From: Lacticaseibacillus absianus
GTDB lineage: Bacteria > Bacillota > Bacilli > Lactobacillales > Lactobacillaceae
Reading direction: 5' to 3'
Assembly (NCBI RefSeq): GCF_013407595.1
Contig: NZ_JABEKX010000003.1
Location: 186,001-250,000 of the forward strand
Length of the DNA stretch: 64,000 bases
The position numbers and the translations under genes are program-made. Positions 18,936-28,773 of this stretch are shown here, piece by piece. The notes beneath the pieces were generated by a model that was not told the DNA's origin, made no database searches, and saw only the letters and a list, made by a program, of their open reading frames with translations. How positions within the stretch are numbered: the first letter of the stretch is position 1; each line of letters starts with the position of its first letter.

Positions 18936-21551
18936 ATGCTGAAAGATACACCAAAAACTGATGCGCCGATCGATGTTCAAGCGATGATCGACGAACTTGT
19001 CGCCAACGCGCAAGAGGCCCTGAAGATCATGAAGACCTTCGACCAGGCCAAGGTCGACCACATCGTGCACCGCATGGCCATTGCCGGGCTCGACCACCAC
19101 ATGGAGCTTGCAAAGCTCGCCGTTGAAGAAACGGGTCGTGGGGTCTACGAAGATAAGGCGATCAAGAACATGTTCGCCACCGAAGAGATCTGGCACGCCA
19201 TCAAGGACAACAAGACCGTGGGCGTGATCGCCGAAGATAAGCAACGCGGGATCGTTTCCTTAGCAGAACCGATCGGGGTCATCGCCGGTGTAACGCCTGT
19301 GACCAACCCGACCTCCACGACGATGTTCAAATCCGAGATCGCCATCAAGACCCGCAACCCGATCATCTTCTCCTTCCACCCAGGGGCGCAGAACTCTTCC
19401 GCCAAGGCGCTGGAAGTGATCCGGGAAGAAGCCGAGAAGGCTGGGTTGCCAAAGGGCGCACTGCAATACATCCCAGTGCCGTCCATCGAAGCCTGCCAGA
19501 AGCTGATGAACCACCCAGGCATCGCCACGGTCCTGGCGACCGGCGGCCCTGGCATGGTCAAGGCGGCCTACTCCACCGGCAAACCAGCGCTGGGCGTTGG
19601 GGCCGGGAACGTGCCAGCCTACATCGAGGCGAGCGCCAACATCAAGCAGGCCGTCAACGACGTGATCCTGTCCAAGAGCTTCGATAACGGCATGGTCTGC
19701 GCTTCCGAGCAGGCGATCATCGTCGATGCATCCATCTACGACGCCGTCAAAGAAGAATTCAAGGCGCAAGGAGCGATCTTTGCGAAGCAAAAGGACATCC
19801 CAGCCTTGAGCAAGACCGTCATCAACCTGGAGAAGGGCTCCGTCAACCCACCGATCGTCGGCCAGAGCGCCTACACCATCGCGAAGTGGGCGGGCATCGA
19901 CATTCCAGAAGACGCGCCGATCCTGATCGCCGAGCTCAAGGGGATCGGGCCGAAGTTCCCGCTGTCCCGCGAAAAGCTCAGCCCAGTCCTGGCTATGGTC
20001 AAGGCTGAAGACCACGCCGATGGGTTCGACAAGGCCGAAGCGATGTTGAACAACGGTGGCCTGGGCCACACCGCGGTGATCCACTCCGCTGACGAGCAGC
20101 TCGTCCTCGACTATGCCGATCGCATGAGCGCCTGCCGGATCCTGGTCAACAGCCCGTCCACGATGGGCGGCATCGGGGACCTGTACAACGAGATGATCCC
20201 ATCGCTGACCCTGGGCTGCGGCTCTTACGGCGGCAACTCGATCTCCCACAACGTCGGGACCATCGACCTGCTGAACATCAAGACCCTCACCAAGCGCCGC
20301 AACAACATGCAGTGGGTGAAGCTCCCCCCCAAGATCTACTTCGAGCGTAACTCGGTCCGCTACCTCGAAAAGATGGAAGGCTTGGACCGCGTCCTGATCG
20401 TCGGCGACCGGGGCATGGAGAAGCTCGGCTACGTCAAGATCGTTGAAGACGTGCTGAACAGCCGCAACAACGACGTTCAGATTCAGACCTTCGTCGACGT
20501 TGAACCGGACCCGTCCTCCAACACCGTTTATAAGGGCACGGAGATCGCCAAGTCCTTCAAGCCAGACGCGATCGTTGCGATCGGCGGCGGCTCCGTCATG
20601 GACGCGGCCAAGGGCATGTGGCTGTTCTACGATGGTGACGGTGACTTCTTCGGCGCCAAGCAGAAGTTCTTGGATATTCGCAAGCGGACGTACAAGTTCC
20701 CGAAGCCGACTAAGTCCAAGCTGATCTGCATCCCGACCACGTCGGGAACCGGGTCTGAAGTCACGCCATTCGCGGTCATCACCGATTCCGATACCGGCAT
20801 CAAGTACCCGCTGGCCGACTACGCGCTGACCCCAGACGTTGCCTTGGTCGACAGCCAGTTCATCGAGACTGTGCCGCCGAAGGTCGTGGCTGATACCGGG
20901 CTGGACGTTCTGTGCCACGCGACGGAAAGCTACGTCTCCACCATGGCGACCGACTACACCAAGGGCCTGTCGCTGCAAGCCATCAAGTCCGTCTTCGCAA
21001 ACTTGGAGAACTCCTACAAAGGGGACCTCGACGCCAAGGCCAAGATGCACGACGCCTCGACGATCGCCGGGATGGCCTTTGCCAACGCCCTGCTGGGGAT
21101 CAACCACAGTATCGCGCACAAGCTGGGCCAGACGTTCCACCTGCCTCACGGGCGGTGCATCGCGATCACGATGCCACACGTCATCCGCTACAACGCTAAG
21201 ACCCCGAAGAAGCGGGCGATCTGGGCGAAGTACAACTACTTCCAGGCCGCTGAAGACTACGCGGACATCGCGCGTGCGCTCGGCCTGAAGGGGGAGACCA
21301 CCGAAGAGCTGGTCGAAGCCTACGTTCAGGCGATCATCGACCTGTCCCACCGCGTTGGCGTTCAGCTGAGCCTGAAAGACCAAGGCATCAGCAAGGAAGA
21401 CGTCTTGGCTAACGTGGATCGTATCGCCGAACTCGCTTACGAAGATAACTGCACGGTCACGAACCCAGTGGAACCACTGATCGCCGACATGAAGCAGATC
21501 GTCCTCGACGAATTCGTTGGCACCGACTCCGCAGCCAGTGTCCGCATCTAA
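18936..21551 (+). CDS. adhE: Bifunctional acetaldehyde-CoA/alcohol dehydrogenase
   Basis: Converts acetyl-CoA to ethanol with two NADH, recycling cofactor in fermentation. 871 residues: aldehyde dehydrogenase half (1-about 440) with catalytic Cys255 in DNGMVCASEQ; iron-dependent alcohol dehydrogenase half (about 460-871) with GGGSVMDAAK, TTSGTGSEVTPF and the metal ligands in the HATESYVSTMATDY, INHSIAHKLG and HLPHGR stretches. GTGGAGGG upstream of the ATG. Full length, with both halves intact. In casei-group genomes adhE commonly lies near yajC; here the maltose locus separates them. Confidence 0.97.
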   Translation: MLKDTPKTDAPIDVQAMIDELVANAQEALKIMKTFDQAKVDHIVHRMAIAGLDHHMELAKLAVEETGRGVYEDKAIKNMFATEEIWHAIKDNKTVGVIAEDKQRGIVSLAEPIGVIAGVTPVTNPTSTTMFKSEIAIKTRNPIIFSFHPGAQNSSAKALEVIREEAEKAGLPKGALQYIPVPSIEACQKLMNHPGIATVLATGGPGMVKAAYSTGKPALGVGAGNVPAYIEASANIKQAVNDVILSKSFDNGMVCASEQAIIVDASIYDAVKEEFKAQGAIFAKQKDIPALSKTVINLEKGSVNPPIVGQSAYTIAKWAGIDIPEDAPILIAELKGIGPKFPLSREKLSPVLAMVKAEDHADGFDKAEAMLNNGGLGHTAVIHSADEQLVLDYADRMSACRILVNSPSTMGGIGDLYNEMIPSLTLGCGSYGGNSISHNVGTIDLLNIKTLTKRRNNMQWVKLPPKIYFERNSVRYLEKMEGLDRVLIVGDRGMEKLGYVKIVEDVLNSRNNDVQIQTFVDVEPDPSSNTVYKGTEIAKSFKPDAIVAIGGGSVMDAAKGMWLFYDGDGDFFGAKQKFLDIRKRTYKFPKPTKSKLICIPTTSGTGSEVTPFAVITDSDTGIKYPLADYALTPDVALVDSQFIETVPPKVVADTGLDVLCHATESYVSTMATDYTKGLSLQAIKSVFANLENSYKGDLDAKAKMHDASTIAGMAFANALLGINHSIAHKLGQTFHLPHGRCIAITMPHVIRYNAKTPKKRAIWAKYNYFQAAEDYADIARALGLKGETTEELVEAYVQAIIDLSHRVGVQLSLKDQGISKEDVLANVDRIAELAYEDNCTVTNPVEPLIADMKQIVLDEFVGTDSAASVRI

Positions 21552-21564
21552 TCCTTTCACACTT

Positions 21565-21594
21565 GCACCAGCCGCTTGCGGCTGGTGTTTTTGC
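21565..21594 (+). terminator. Terminator after adhE
   Basis: CACCAGCCG / CGGCTGGTG stem (21566-21574 with 21579-21587) followed by TTTTT. Confidence 0.88.
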
Positions 21595-21724
21595 GTCCAC
21601 TGGCGGTCAGGGCGGTGGGGCCCGGCAGGCGCTGGCGGGCATCTGACAGTTGCACGTGTATTTTGACCGACTTTCAGGCATAATAAGGGGTAGTGACTTT
21701 AAGGCCAAAAAGGAAAGAAAGCAC

Positions 21725-22375
21725 ATGACACCGAATAAAGAAGACTACTTAAAAATGATATTCGAACTGGGTGGCGACACGGCGCTGATCTCGAACAAGC
21801 AGATCGTGGCGGGGCTCAGCGTCAGCGCGGCCAGTGTCAGTGAGATGATCACCAAGCTGGTCGAACAGCATTACGTGACCCACACGCCGTATCAGGGGAT
21901 CAAGCTCACCGCCAGCGGCCAGCAAAAAGCCGCGATGCTGGTGCGCAACCACCGGCTGTGGGAAGTGTTTCTTGTGCAATCGCTGGGCTATCCGGTCGAT
22001 GCGATCCACCAAGAGGCCGAAAAACTCGAGCACGCGACGACCGGCGAGATGGCCGATCGACTCGCGGCAATGCTGGGTGAGCCGCATTACTGTCCGCACG
22101 GTGGGGTGATCCCGGACGCCGATGGCCATTACATCGACCAGAGCCGCGTGGCGTTGGCTGAGTGCACGCCAGGGACCAAGGGCCACATCGAGCGCGTCGT
22201 TGATGAGGCGGCGGTGATCGATTACATCTTCGCGCTGGGCCTGCATATCGAGGACCACTTCACGGTGGTCGACAACGACGCGAAGGCGGTGACGATCCAC
22301 CAGACCGAGACTGGTCGGGACCTGGTCGTTGATCGCGTCCGCGCGCAGCATATCTTCGTCGAACTGAAAGCATAG
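21725..22375 (+). CDS. mntR: DtxR/MntR-family metal-dependent regulator
   Basis: 216 residues. N-terminal winged helix (EDYLKMIFELGG ... ALISNKQIVAGLSVSAASVSEMI), a dimerisation domain with the metal-site pattern HRLWEVFL ... EAEKLEHATT, and a C-terminal domain (about 145-216) as in the three-domain DtxR regulators. It probably represses manganese or iron uptake genes; which metal cannot be read off. Start moved to ATG 21725, behind AAGGAAAG; the open frame upstream to 21650 runs through the promoter. zwf follows after 19 bases. Confidence 0.85.
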   Translation: MTPNKEDYLKMIFELGGDTALISNKQIVAGLSVSAASVSEMITKLVEQHYVTHTPYQGIKLTASGQQKAAMLVRNHRLWEVFLVQSLGYPVDAIHQEAEKLEHATTGEMADRLAAMLGEPHYCPHGGVIPDADGHYIDQSRVALAECTPGTKGHIERVVDEAAVIDYIFALGLHIEDHFTVVDNDAKAVTIHQTETGRDLVVDRVRAQHIFVELKA

Positions 22376-22394
22376 AAAGTGGTGGCGTTACAAG

Positions 22395-23876
22395 ATGTCT
22401 AAAGAAATCTCTGCGGTGATCACGTTATTCGGCGGCTCAGGCGACCTCGCGCAGCGCAAGCTGTACCCGGCGCTGTTTGGGCTGTACCGGCGCGGGGTGC
22501 TCAAGGACCACTTTGCCGTGATCGGCACCGCCCGGCGGCCGTGGTCGGATGAGCACTACCGCGACATCGTGCGCGAAGCCGTGTGCGACGATTCGATCGA
22601 AGCGACGGCGCAGGCCAGCGCGTTTGCGAGCCATTTTTACTACCAGTCGCACGACGTGACCGACGCGGCGCATTACACCACGCTCAAGGAGCTGGCGGCG
22701 CAGTTGGATGAACAGTACGCGGTGGGCGGTAACCGGCTGTTCTACATGGCGATGGCGCCGAACTTCTTTGCGACGATCGCCAGTCACCTCAAGTCCGAGG
22801 CGCTGCTGACCGAGGACGGGTTCAACCGCCTGATCATCGAAAAACCCTTCGGCCACGACTACGCTAGCGCGGCGGCGCTCAACGCGTCGATCACGGCGAC
22901 GTTCGACGAGCGGCAGATCTACCGCATTGACCACTACCTCGGCAAGGAGATGGCCCAGGCAATCTTGGGCCTGCGCTTTGGCAATCCGCTTTTGCGCGGG
23001 GTGTGGCACAAGGACTACATTCACGACATCCAGATCACCCTGGCTGAGGCGGTCGGGGTGGAGGAGCGCGCCGGCTACTACGAGACCTCCGGAGCGCTGC
23101 GCGATATGGTCCAGAACCACGTGATGCAGCTGCTCGCCTACCTGACGATGGACGAGCCGAGTGCCTTGACGCCGGAAGCGGTGCACGAGGTGAAGGCCCG
23201 CGCCTTCGATCAGTTGCACCGCTACACCGAGGCGGAAGTCGCGGCTAACTTCGTGCGCGGCCAGTACACCGCCGCAACGATCGCCGGCACTGCGATCCCG
23301 GGCTACCGGGAAGAAGACGGGGTGGCGCAGCAGTCGATGACCGAGACCTTCGTTGCCGGCCGGATCCTGACTGATGCCCCGGCCTTTGCCGGGGTGCCGA
23401 TTTTCATCCGCACCGGCAAGCGCCTGACGCGCAAGTCGACGCAGGTGACCGTGACCTTCAAGCCTCAGGCGGCCGGGCTGTTCGGTGCCCAGCCGGCCAA
23501 CACCCTGACGATCTACGTGGAGCCCAGCGAGGGCTTCTCACTGGAGCTCAACGGGCAGGCGCTCGGGCAGACGAACGTGCTAGAGCCTGAAGAGCTGCGC
23601 TTCCGCCACGACCCGGCGGCGGCCAAGGCCGCCCCAGAGGCTTATGAGCGGCTGATCAACGATGCGCTGCACGGGGATCAGACGAACTTCAACCACTGGA
23701 ACGAGCTGGCCCAGACCTGGCGCTACGTCGACGTGATCCTCGCGGCTTGGGCCAAGGATGAGACGATGCCGACTTACGCGGCCGGCACGATGGGGCCTGA
23801 CGCCGCGACCGCGCTACTTGAACGCGACGGGCACCACTGGTTCTGGCAACCGACGCGGATCCAGATGGCGGACTGA
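22395..23876 (+). CDS. zwf: Glucose-6-phosphate 1-dehydrogenase
   Basis: First enzyme of the oxidative pentose phosphate route, making NADPH. 493 residues with the Rossmann motif FGGSGDLAQRKLYPAL near the N-terminus, EKPFGHD, the active-site RIDHYLGKE near residue 177 and the C-terminal beta domain with IFIRTGKRL. Length and motifs are typical. The ribosome binding site is weak. gnd and pgl are not nearby. Confidence 0.96.
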   Translation: MSKEISAVITLFGGSGDLAQRKLYPALFGLYRRGVLKDHFAVIGTARRPWSDEHYRDIVREAVCDDSIEATAQASAFASHFYYQSHDVTDAAHYTTLKELAAQLDEQYAVGGNRLFYMAMAPNFFATIASHLKSEALLTEDGFNRLIIEKPFGHDYASAAALNASITATFDERQIYRIDHYLGKEMAQAILGLRFGNPLLRGVWHKDYIHDIQITLAEAVGVEERAGYYETSGALRDMVQNHVMQLLAYLTMDEPSALTPEAVHEVKARAFDQLHRYTEAEVAANFVRGQYTAATIAGTAIPGYREEDGVAQQSMTETFVAGRILTDAPAFAGVPIFIRTGKRLTRKSTQVTVTFKPQAAGLFGAQPANTLTIYVEPSEGFSLELNGQALGQTNVLEPEELRFRHDPAAAKAAPEAYERLINDALHGDQTNFNHWNELAQTWRYVDVILAAWAKDETMPTYAAGTMGPDAATALLERDGHHWFWQPTRIQMAD

Positions 23877-23986
23877 TCGGGACTTGACCGCCTGATAACT
23901 GACTGACCGATGCCCTGAGGGGTCTGCGGAGACCGGATCGCCGGCTTCTGCAGGCCCCTTGTTTGAGCCCGCAAGGAGGCCCCCGA

Positions 23987-25084
23987 ATGCTTGAGCTACC
24001 GCTGTTGAACGACACGAGCCGCAAGATCATCCACGTTGACATGGATGCGTTTTACGCGTCGATCGAAGAGCGCGACGAGCCGCGCCTGCGCCAGCTGGCG
24101 CTGGTCATCGCCCATGATCCGCGCACGACGGGGGGCAAGGGCGTCGTGACGACGGCTAACTACATTGCCCGCCAGTACGGGGTGCACTCCGCGATGCCGG
24201 CCAGCCAAGCCCTGCGGTTGGTGCCCAAGCGACTGCTGGTCTTTCGCGAGCCGGACTTCACCAAGTACCGCGCGGTCTCGGCGCAGATCCACGCGCTGTT
24301 TCACCAAGTGACCGACTTGATCGAACCGGTCGCGCTGGACGAGGCGTACCTCGACGTGACGGCCAACCGCGATTTTCCCAACACGATCCGCCTGGCGCTG
24401 TGGCTGCAAGACCAGATCCGGCGCACGACGGGGCTGACGAGTTCGATCGGGCTGTCGTACAACAAGTTTCTCGCCAAGGAGGCCTCCGAGTATAACAAGC
24501 CGCAGGGGCGCACGGTCATCTTGCCGGAGCAGGCGCAAGCGTTCCTCGACCGGCTCCCGATCGGCGAATTCCGCGGTGTCGGTGCGAAGACCGCCCCGCA
24601 GCTGGAGGCGCTGGGGATCACTGACGGCGCGAGCTTGCGGGCACACAGTCAAGCAGAGCTGATCGCGGCCTTTGGCAAAATGGGCTTGGGACTGTATCAA
24701 CACGCGCGCGGCGTCGACAACCGACCGGTGGTCGTGCGCGACGCCAAGTCGGTCGGCAAGGAGCGCACCTATCGCAGTGTCTTGACCACCGAAGCCCAGG
24801 TGCAGGCCCAGCTGCACGAGCTGGCGGCGCTTGTCGCCGCCGCTTTGGCCCGCAAGCAAAAACACGGGAAGACAGTCGTGCTCAAGGTGCGCGATCCCGA
24901 GTTCAACACACTGACGCGCCGCATCACGCAAGACCACTACGTCGCCGGCGAAGCGGCGCTATACGCCTTGGCGTGGCAGCTGTGGCAGAGCCTGCCGGTC
25001 AAGCCCGAGGCGGTCCGGCTGCTGGGGATCACCGCGACCGGGCTCGATCCGCAACAATACGAGAACATCGACCTCAAACTGTAG
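23987..25084 (+). CDS. dinB: DNA polymerase IV
   Basis: Y-family translesion polymerase. 365 residues from ATG 23987, which has AAGGAGG 7 bases upstream; an in-frame TTG at 23963 has no such site. Palm motifs HVDMDAFYASIEERD and LDEAYLDVT contain the catalytic carboxylates; SIGLSYNKFLAKEASEYNKP and the thumb GVGAKT helix-hairpin-helix follow, then the little-finger domain. I see no clear C-terminal clamp-binding motif. No LexA box is evident upstream. Confidence 0.95.
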   Translation: MLELPLLNDTSRKIIHVDMDAFYASIEERDEPRLRQLALVIAHDPRTTGGKGVVTTANYIARQYGVHSAMPASQALRLVPKRLLVFREPDFTKYRAVSAQIHALFHQVTDLIEPVALDEAYLDVTANRDFPNTIRLALWLQDQIRRTTGLTSSIGLSYNKFLAKEASEYNKPQGRTVILPEQAQAFLDRLPIGEFRGVGAKTAPQLEALGITDGASLRAHSQAELIAAFGKMGLGLYQHARGVDNRPVVVRDAKSVGKERTYRSVLTTEAQVQAQLHELAALVAAALARKQKHGKTVVLKVRDPEFNTLTRRITQDHYVAGEAALYALAWQLWQSLPVKPEAVRLLGITATGLDPQQYENIDLKL

Positions 25085-25103
25085 CAATACAGCTCACCAA
25101 CTA

Positions 25104-25112
25104 TGGTATAAT
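25104..25112 (+). promoter_or_regulatory. Extended -10 promoter of ytoI-nrnA-cshB
   Basis: TGGTATAAT at 25104-25112, a consensus extended -10, 36 bases before the next start. The -35 is poor. Confidence 0.6.
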
Positions 25113-25148
25113 CGGCCTAAAGACTGTATTCGACAGGGAGCTTGAACA

Positions 25149-26471
25149 ATGGCGACTAAACATGAACAGATCCTGAGCTATATTGCTAGCCTCGGCGTTG
25201 GCACCAAGATTTCGGTCCGCACGATCGCGAAGCAGCAGAAGGTGAGCGAAGGCACCGCCTACCGCGCGATCAAGGAGGCGGAGACCACCGGACTGGTCTC
25301 GACCATCGAGCGCGTCGGGACCATTCGCATCGAGCAAAAACCGGTGAACAACATCGATTCGCTGACCTTCCGCGCGCTGTTGAAGCTGATCGACGCGAAG
25401 GTGCTCGGCGGCTCGGCGGGGCTAGCCAAGAAGCTCGACAAGTTCGTCATCGGGGCGATGACCCCCGACGAGATGACGCGCTACATCACCAAGGACGCGC
25501 TGGTGATCATCGGGAACCGTGAAGACGCCCAGCGCCTCGCGCTGCAAAACGGGGCGGCGGTCCTGATCACCGGGGGCTTCATGACCTCCGACGCCGTGAT
25601 CGGGCTCGCCAACTCGCTGTCGCAACCGGTGATGCAGACCAGCTACGACACCTTCACCGTCGCAACGATGATCAATCGGGCGCTGTCCGATCAGGCGATC
25701 AAGCAAGACATTCTGACCGTCGCGTCGATCTACACCCCGCTGGCCGAGACGAAGACCGCCTTGGTCGATGACACGGTGGCGGACTTCATGCGCCTGCGCG
25801 AAGACCGCGCCGACTTCGCCTTACCGATCATCACACCGGGCGGCCGGCTGGTGGGTATGGTCACCCCGAAGCTCGTCGCCGGCAAAAAAGCGACGACCCC
25901 GCTTGAGCGCGTGATGGTCAAGGACCCGCAGACGGTGCGGCCGTACCTCAGCGTGACGACGGTCGGGCACACTATGCAAGGCAACGGCTTGAACCTGCTG
26001 CCGGTGGTCGATGACTCCTGGCAGCTGTTGGGGATCGTCACCCGGGCCAGTGTGTTCGCCAGCCTGGCCGACCTGGGGAGCACCAGCGTCGGCACGACCA
26101 TCGCAGATCAAGTCGACGCGCAGATCGAGCTGGCCAAGCGCCAGCCCGAGAGCGGCGCCGTCTACGAGATGCACACCACCCCGATGATGACCAACAAGCT
26201 GGGCACGCTGAGCTTTGGGGTGATGAGCGAGGCGGTCAACACAGTCGTCACTCACTTCCTGAACGCCAGCGGTCGGCGCAACGTGCTGATCGAGCAGCTA
26301 TCGCTTCACACGTTCCGGCCGATCCAGCTGGAGTCGACGGTGCAGATCACGCTGCGGGCACTCGAGATGACCCGCCACGAAGGCTCTTTTGACATCGAAC
26401 TGCAGACAGATGGCCTGCCTGTCGCTAAGGCGCTCGTCACCTGTCAGCTACTAGAAAGGAACACACGATGA
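25149..26471 (+). CDS. ytoI: HTH-DRTGG-CBS-thioesterase-like protein YtoI
   Basis: 440 residues in four parts: an N-terminal winged helix (KISVRTIAKQQKVSEGTAYRAIK), a DRTGG-like middle domain (about 70-190), a CBS pair (about 195-310; ending LLPVVDDSWQLLGIVTRA) and a C-terminal hotdog-like domain (about 320-440). This matches Bacillus YtoI, also adjacent to nrnA. CBS pairs bind adenylyl ligands, so a nucleotide-sensing regulatory role next to a c-di-AMP/nanoRNA phosphodiesterase is plausible but unproven. Confidence 0.85.
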   Translation: MATKHEQILSYIASLGVGTKISVRTIAKQQKVSEGTAYRAIKEAETTGLVSTIERVGTIRIEQKPVNNIDSLTFRALLKLIDAKVLGGSAGLAKKLDKFVIGAMTPDEMTRYITKDALVIIGNREDAQRLALQNGAAVLITGGFMTSDAVIGLANSLSQPVMQTSYDTFTVATMINRALSDQAIKQDILTVASIYTPLAETKTALVDDTVADFMRLREDRADFALPIITPGGRLVGMVTPKLVAGKKATTPLERVMVKDPQTVRPYLSVTTVGHTMQGNGLNLLPVVDDSWQLLGIVTRASVFASLADLGSTSVGTTIADQVDAQIELAKRQPESGAVYEMHTTPMMTNKLGTLSFGVMSEAVNTVVTHFLNASGRRNVLIEQLSLHTFRPIQLESTVQITLRALEMTRHEGSFDIELQTDGLPVAKALVTCQLLERNTR

Positions 26472-27415
26472 TCCAATCCGATATCCTCGCTGCGATCGCG
26501 CAGTATGACACGATCTTGATCCACCGCCACATCAATCCCGACCCGGACGCCCTGGGGGCCCAAGGTGGACTGGCGGCGGCGATCCGCGCCGGGGCCCCGA
26601 CCAAGCACGTCTACCAGGTCGGCGAAGGGGTGGGCAACCTCGACTGGCTCGCGACGAGCCAGGCGGTCCCCGATGACCGCTACGCGAATGCGTTGGTCAT
26701 CGTCTGCGACACCGCCGATCGCCCGCGGGTCTCGGATCAGCGCTTCACGACCGGGCAGAAGCTGATCAAGATCGATCACCACCCCAACGATGACGCATAC
26801 GGGGACTTAGTCTGGGTCGATGAGACCGCCAGCTCGACGTCAGAGCTGATCTACGACTTGATCCAGCAGTCCAACGGGCAGCTGAAGCTGGATGCCGCGG
26901 CGGCGCGCCTGCTGTACGCAGGCATCGTTGGGGACACGGGGCGCTTCTTGTTCAACAATACGACGCCGCACACGCTGACCGTTGCGGCGGACTTGATCCA
27001 GCAGGATTTTGATCCGACTGCCCTGAACAACCGGATGAACCAGATCACCTTCGCTCAGGCCAAGCTGCAGAGCTACGTGTTCAACCACCTGCAGATCAGC
27101 CCGGCCGGCGCGGCGACAGTCCAGATCCCGCTGAGTGTCGTGCGCGACCTCGGGCTGACCAGTGATCAGGTGCATGCCGCCGTCGGCACCCCAGGCCGTT
27201 TGGGCGAAGTCGTCGCCTGGGCGATCTTCGTCGAGCAGGAGGGCGCCCCGTACCGGGTGAACCTGCGATCCAAAGGCCCGGTCATCAACGGCATCGCCCG
27301 GGCGCACAACGGCGGCGGTCACCCGCTAGCCAGCGGCGCCAAGGCCCAGGACCTGGCGGAGATCGCCGCGATCACAGAAGAGCTGACCGCGCTTGTCGCG
27401 GCCGATAAGGAGTAA
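26468..27415 (+). CDS. nrnA: NrnA-type DHH/DHHA1 oligoribonuclease and pAp phosphatase
   Basis: Degrades short RNAs and 3'-phosphoadenosine 5'-phosphate, and in some species pApA. 315 residues with the manganese motifs HINPDPDALGA (near residue 20), CDTADRPR and DHHPNDD (near residue 100), and the DHHA1 substrate loop HNGGGHPLASGA at the C-terminus. Start overlaps ytoI by four bases. cshB follows 2 bases later; all three are co-transcribed. Confidence 0.93.
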   Translation: MIQSDILAAIAQYDTILIHRHINPDPDALGAQGGLAAAIRAGAPTKHVYQVGEGVGNLDWLATSQAVPDDRYANALVIVCDTADRPRVSDQRFTTGQKLIKIDHHPNDDAYGDLVWVDETASSTSELIYDLIQQSNGQLKLDAAAARLLYAGIVGDTGRFLFNNTTPHTLTVAADLIQQDFDPTALNNRMNQITFAQAKLQSYVFNHLQISPAGAATVQIPLSVVRDLGLTSDQVHAAVGTPGRLGEVVAWAIFVEQEGAPYRVNLRSKGPVINGIARAHNGGGHPLASGAKAQDLAEIAAITEELTALVAADKE

Positions 27416-27417
27416 AC

Positions 27418-28761
27418 ATGACCAACCAATTCAAGCAGTACGGCCTCAAGCCGTTTTTGATCACGGCCTTAGACCAGATGCAGATCACGGTGCCGACCCC
27501 GATCCAGGAGCAGGTGATCCCTGCCGTGCGCCGCGGGGAAAGCGTGATCGGCCAAAGCCAGACCGGTAGTGGCAAGACCCACGCCTTCCTGCTGCCGCTG
27601 CTAGACGCGATCGATCCGACGCTGGACACGGTCCAGCTCGTCATCACCGCCCCGTCGCGGGAGCTCGCGACGCAGATCTTCACGGTCGCCACGCAGCTGG
27701 CCGCCGGTGCCCCTGACCTGCGCATTCAGAACTACGTCGGGGGCACGGACAAGGGCCGCCAGGTCGACAAACTCGGCCACCAGCAGCCCCACGTCGCCAT
27801 CGGGACGCCTGGCCGCCTGCTGGATCTGATCAAGTCTCAGGCGCTGGCGGCGCACACGGCCACGGCCTTTGTCGTCGACGAGGCGGACATGACGCTGGAC
27901 ATGGGGTTCTTGACCATTGTCGATCAGATCGCCAGCCTGTTCCCGGCTGATCTGCAGATGCTGGTGTTCTCCGCCACCATCCCACCGAAGCTCCAACCGT
28001 TTTTGAAAAAATATATGACGCATCCGACCGAGATCGTGATCAAGCCTAAGCACGTGATCGCCGATTCCGTCGATAACTGGTTGATGTCCGTCAAGGGCCA
28101 GGACAAAAACGCGCTGATCTACAAATTACTGACCATGGGCACCCCGTTTCTCGCCTTGGTGTTCGCGAACACCAAAGACAGCGCCGATGCGATCCACCGC
28201 TACCTGGTCAGCCAGGGGCTCAAGGTCGCTAAGATCCACGGCGGCATTGCGCCGCGTGAGCGTAAGCGGGTGATGAAGGACGTCGCGGACCTCAAGTACC
28301 AATACGTGGTTGCCACCGACTTGGCCGCGCGCGGGATCGACATCGACGGGGTGTCGCTGGTGATCAACGCTGAATTGCCGAACGACAACGAGTTCTTCAT
28401 TCACCGGGTCGGCCGGACCGGGCGCAAGGGGCTCGGTGGGACTGCGATCACGCTGTACCTGCCGGGGCAAGAAGCCAAGATCGCCGAGCTCGAACACCTC
28501 GGGATCCACTTCACGCCTAAGCAGCTCAAAGACGGCGCGCTGGTCGACGGCTACGACCGTAACCGGCGCCAGGCGCGCAAGCCGAAGCAAGAAGAGATGA
28601 GCCTGACCATTCGCGGCCTGGCCAAGAAGGAAGCCAAGAAGAAGAAGCCGGGCTACAAGAAGAAGATCCAAGCGGCGATCGCCGATGAGCGCCGCCGCAA
28701 CAACAAGATCAAGAAGCGTGAGGAGTTGCGCAGTGCCCGTAAGGCGAAGAAGAGCAAGTAA
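27418..28761 (+). CDS. cshB: DEAD-box RNA helicase CshB
   Basis: 447 residues. Helicase core with motif I SQTGSGKTHAF, Ia PSREL, Ib GTPGRLLD, II VDEADMTLDMGF, III SAT and VI HRVGRTGR. The C-terminal 70 residues are strongly lysine-rich (KKEAKKKKPGYKKK), as in CshB of Firmicutes, and probably bind RNA. Cold-shock and ribosome assembly roles are known for the family. Confidence 0.9.
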   Translation: MTNQFKQYGLKPFLITALDQMQITVPTPIQEQVIPAVRRGESVIGQSQTGSGKTHAFLLPLLDAIDPTLDTVQLVITAPSRELATQIFTVATQLAAGAPDLRIQNYVGGTDKGRQVDKLGHQQPHVAIGTPGRLLDLIKSQALAAHTATAFVVDEADMTLDMGFLTIVDQIASLFPADLQMLVFSATIPPKLQPFLKKYMTHPTEIVIKPKHVIADSVDNWLMSVKGQDKNALIYKLLTMGTPFLALVFANTKDSADAIHRYLVSQGLKVAKIHGGIAPRERKRVMKDVADLKYQYVVATDLAARGIDIDGVSLVINAELPNDNEFFIHRVGRTGRKGLGGTAITLYLPGQEAKIAELEHLGIHFTPKQLKDGALVDGYDRNRRQARKPKQEEMSLTIRGLAKKEAKKKKPGYKKKIQAAIADERRRNNKIKKREELRSARKAKKSK

Positions 28762-28773
28762 GGAGGGATCCTG

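Noticed and set aside
19260-21560. 766-residue minus-strand frame opposite adhE
   Set aside because: Long only because of high GC and lack of stop codons; composition is Arg/Val/Asp/Gly and no motif is present.
23893-23962. Terminator after zwf
   Set aside because: GGGGTCTGC/GCAGGCCCC can pair only with mismatches and the T tract is minimal; not confident enough to list.
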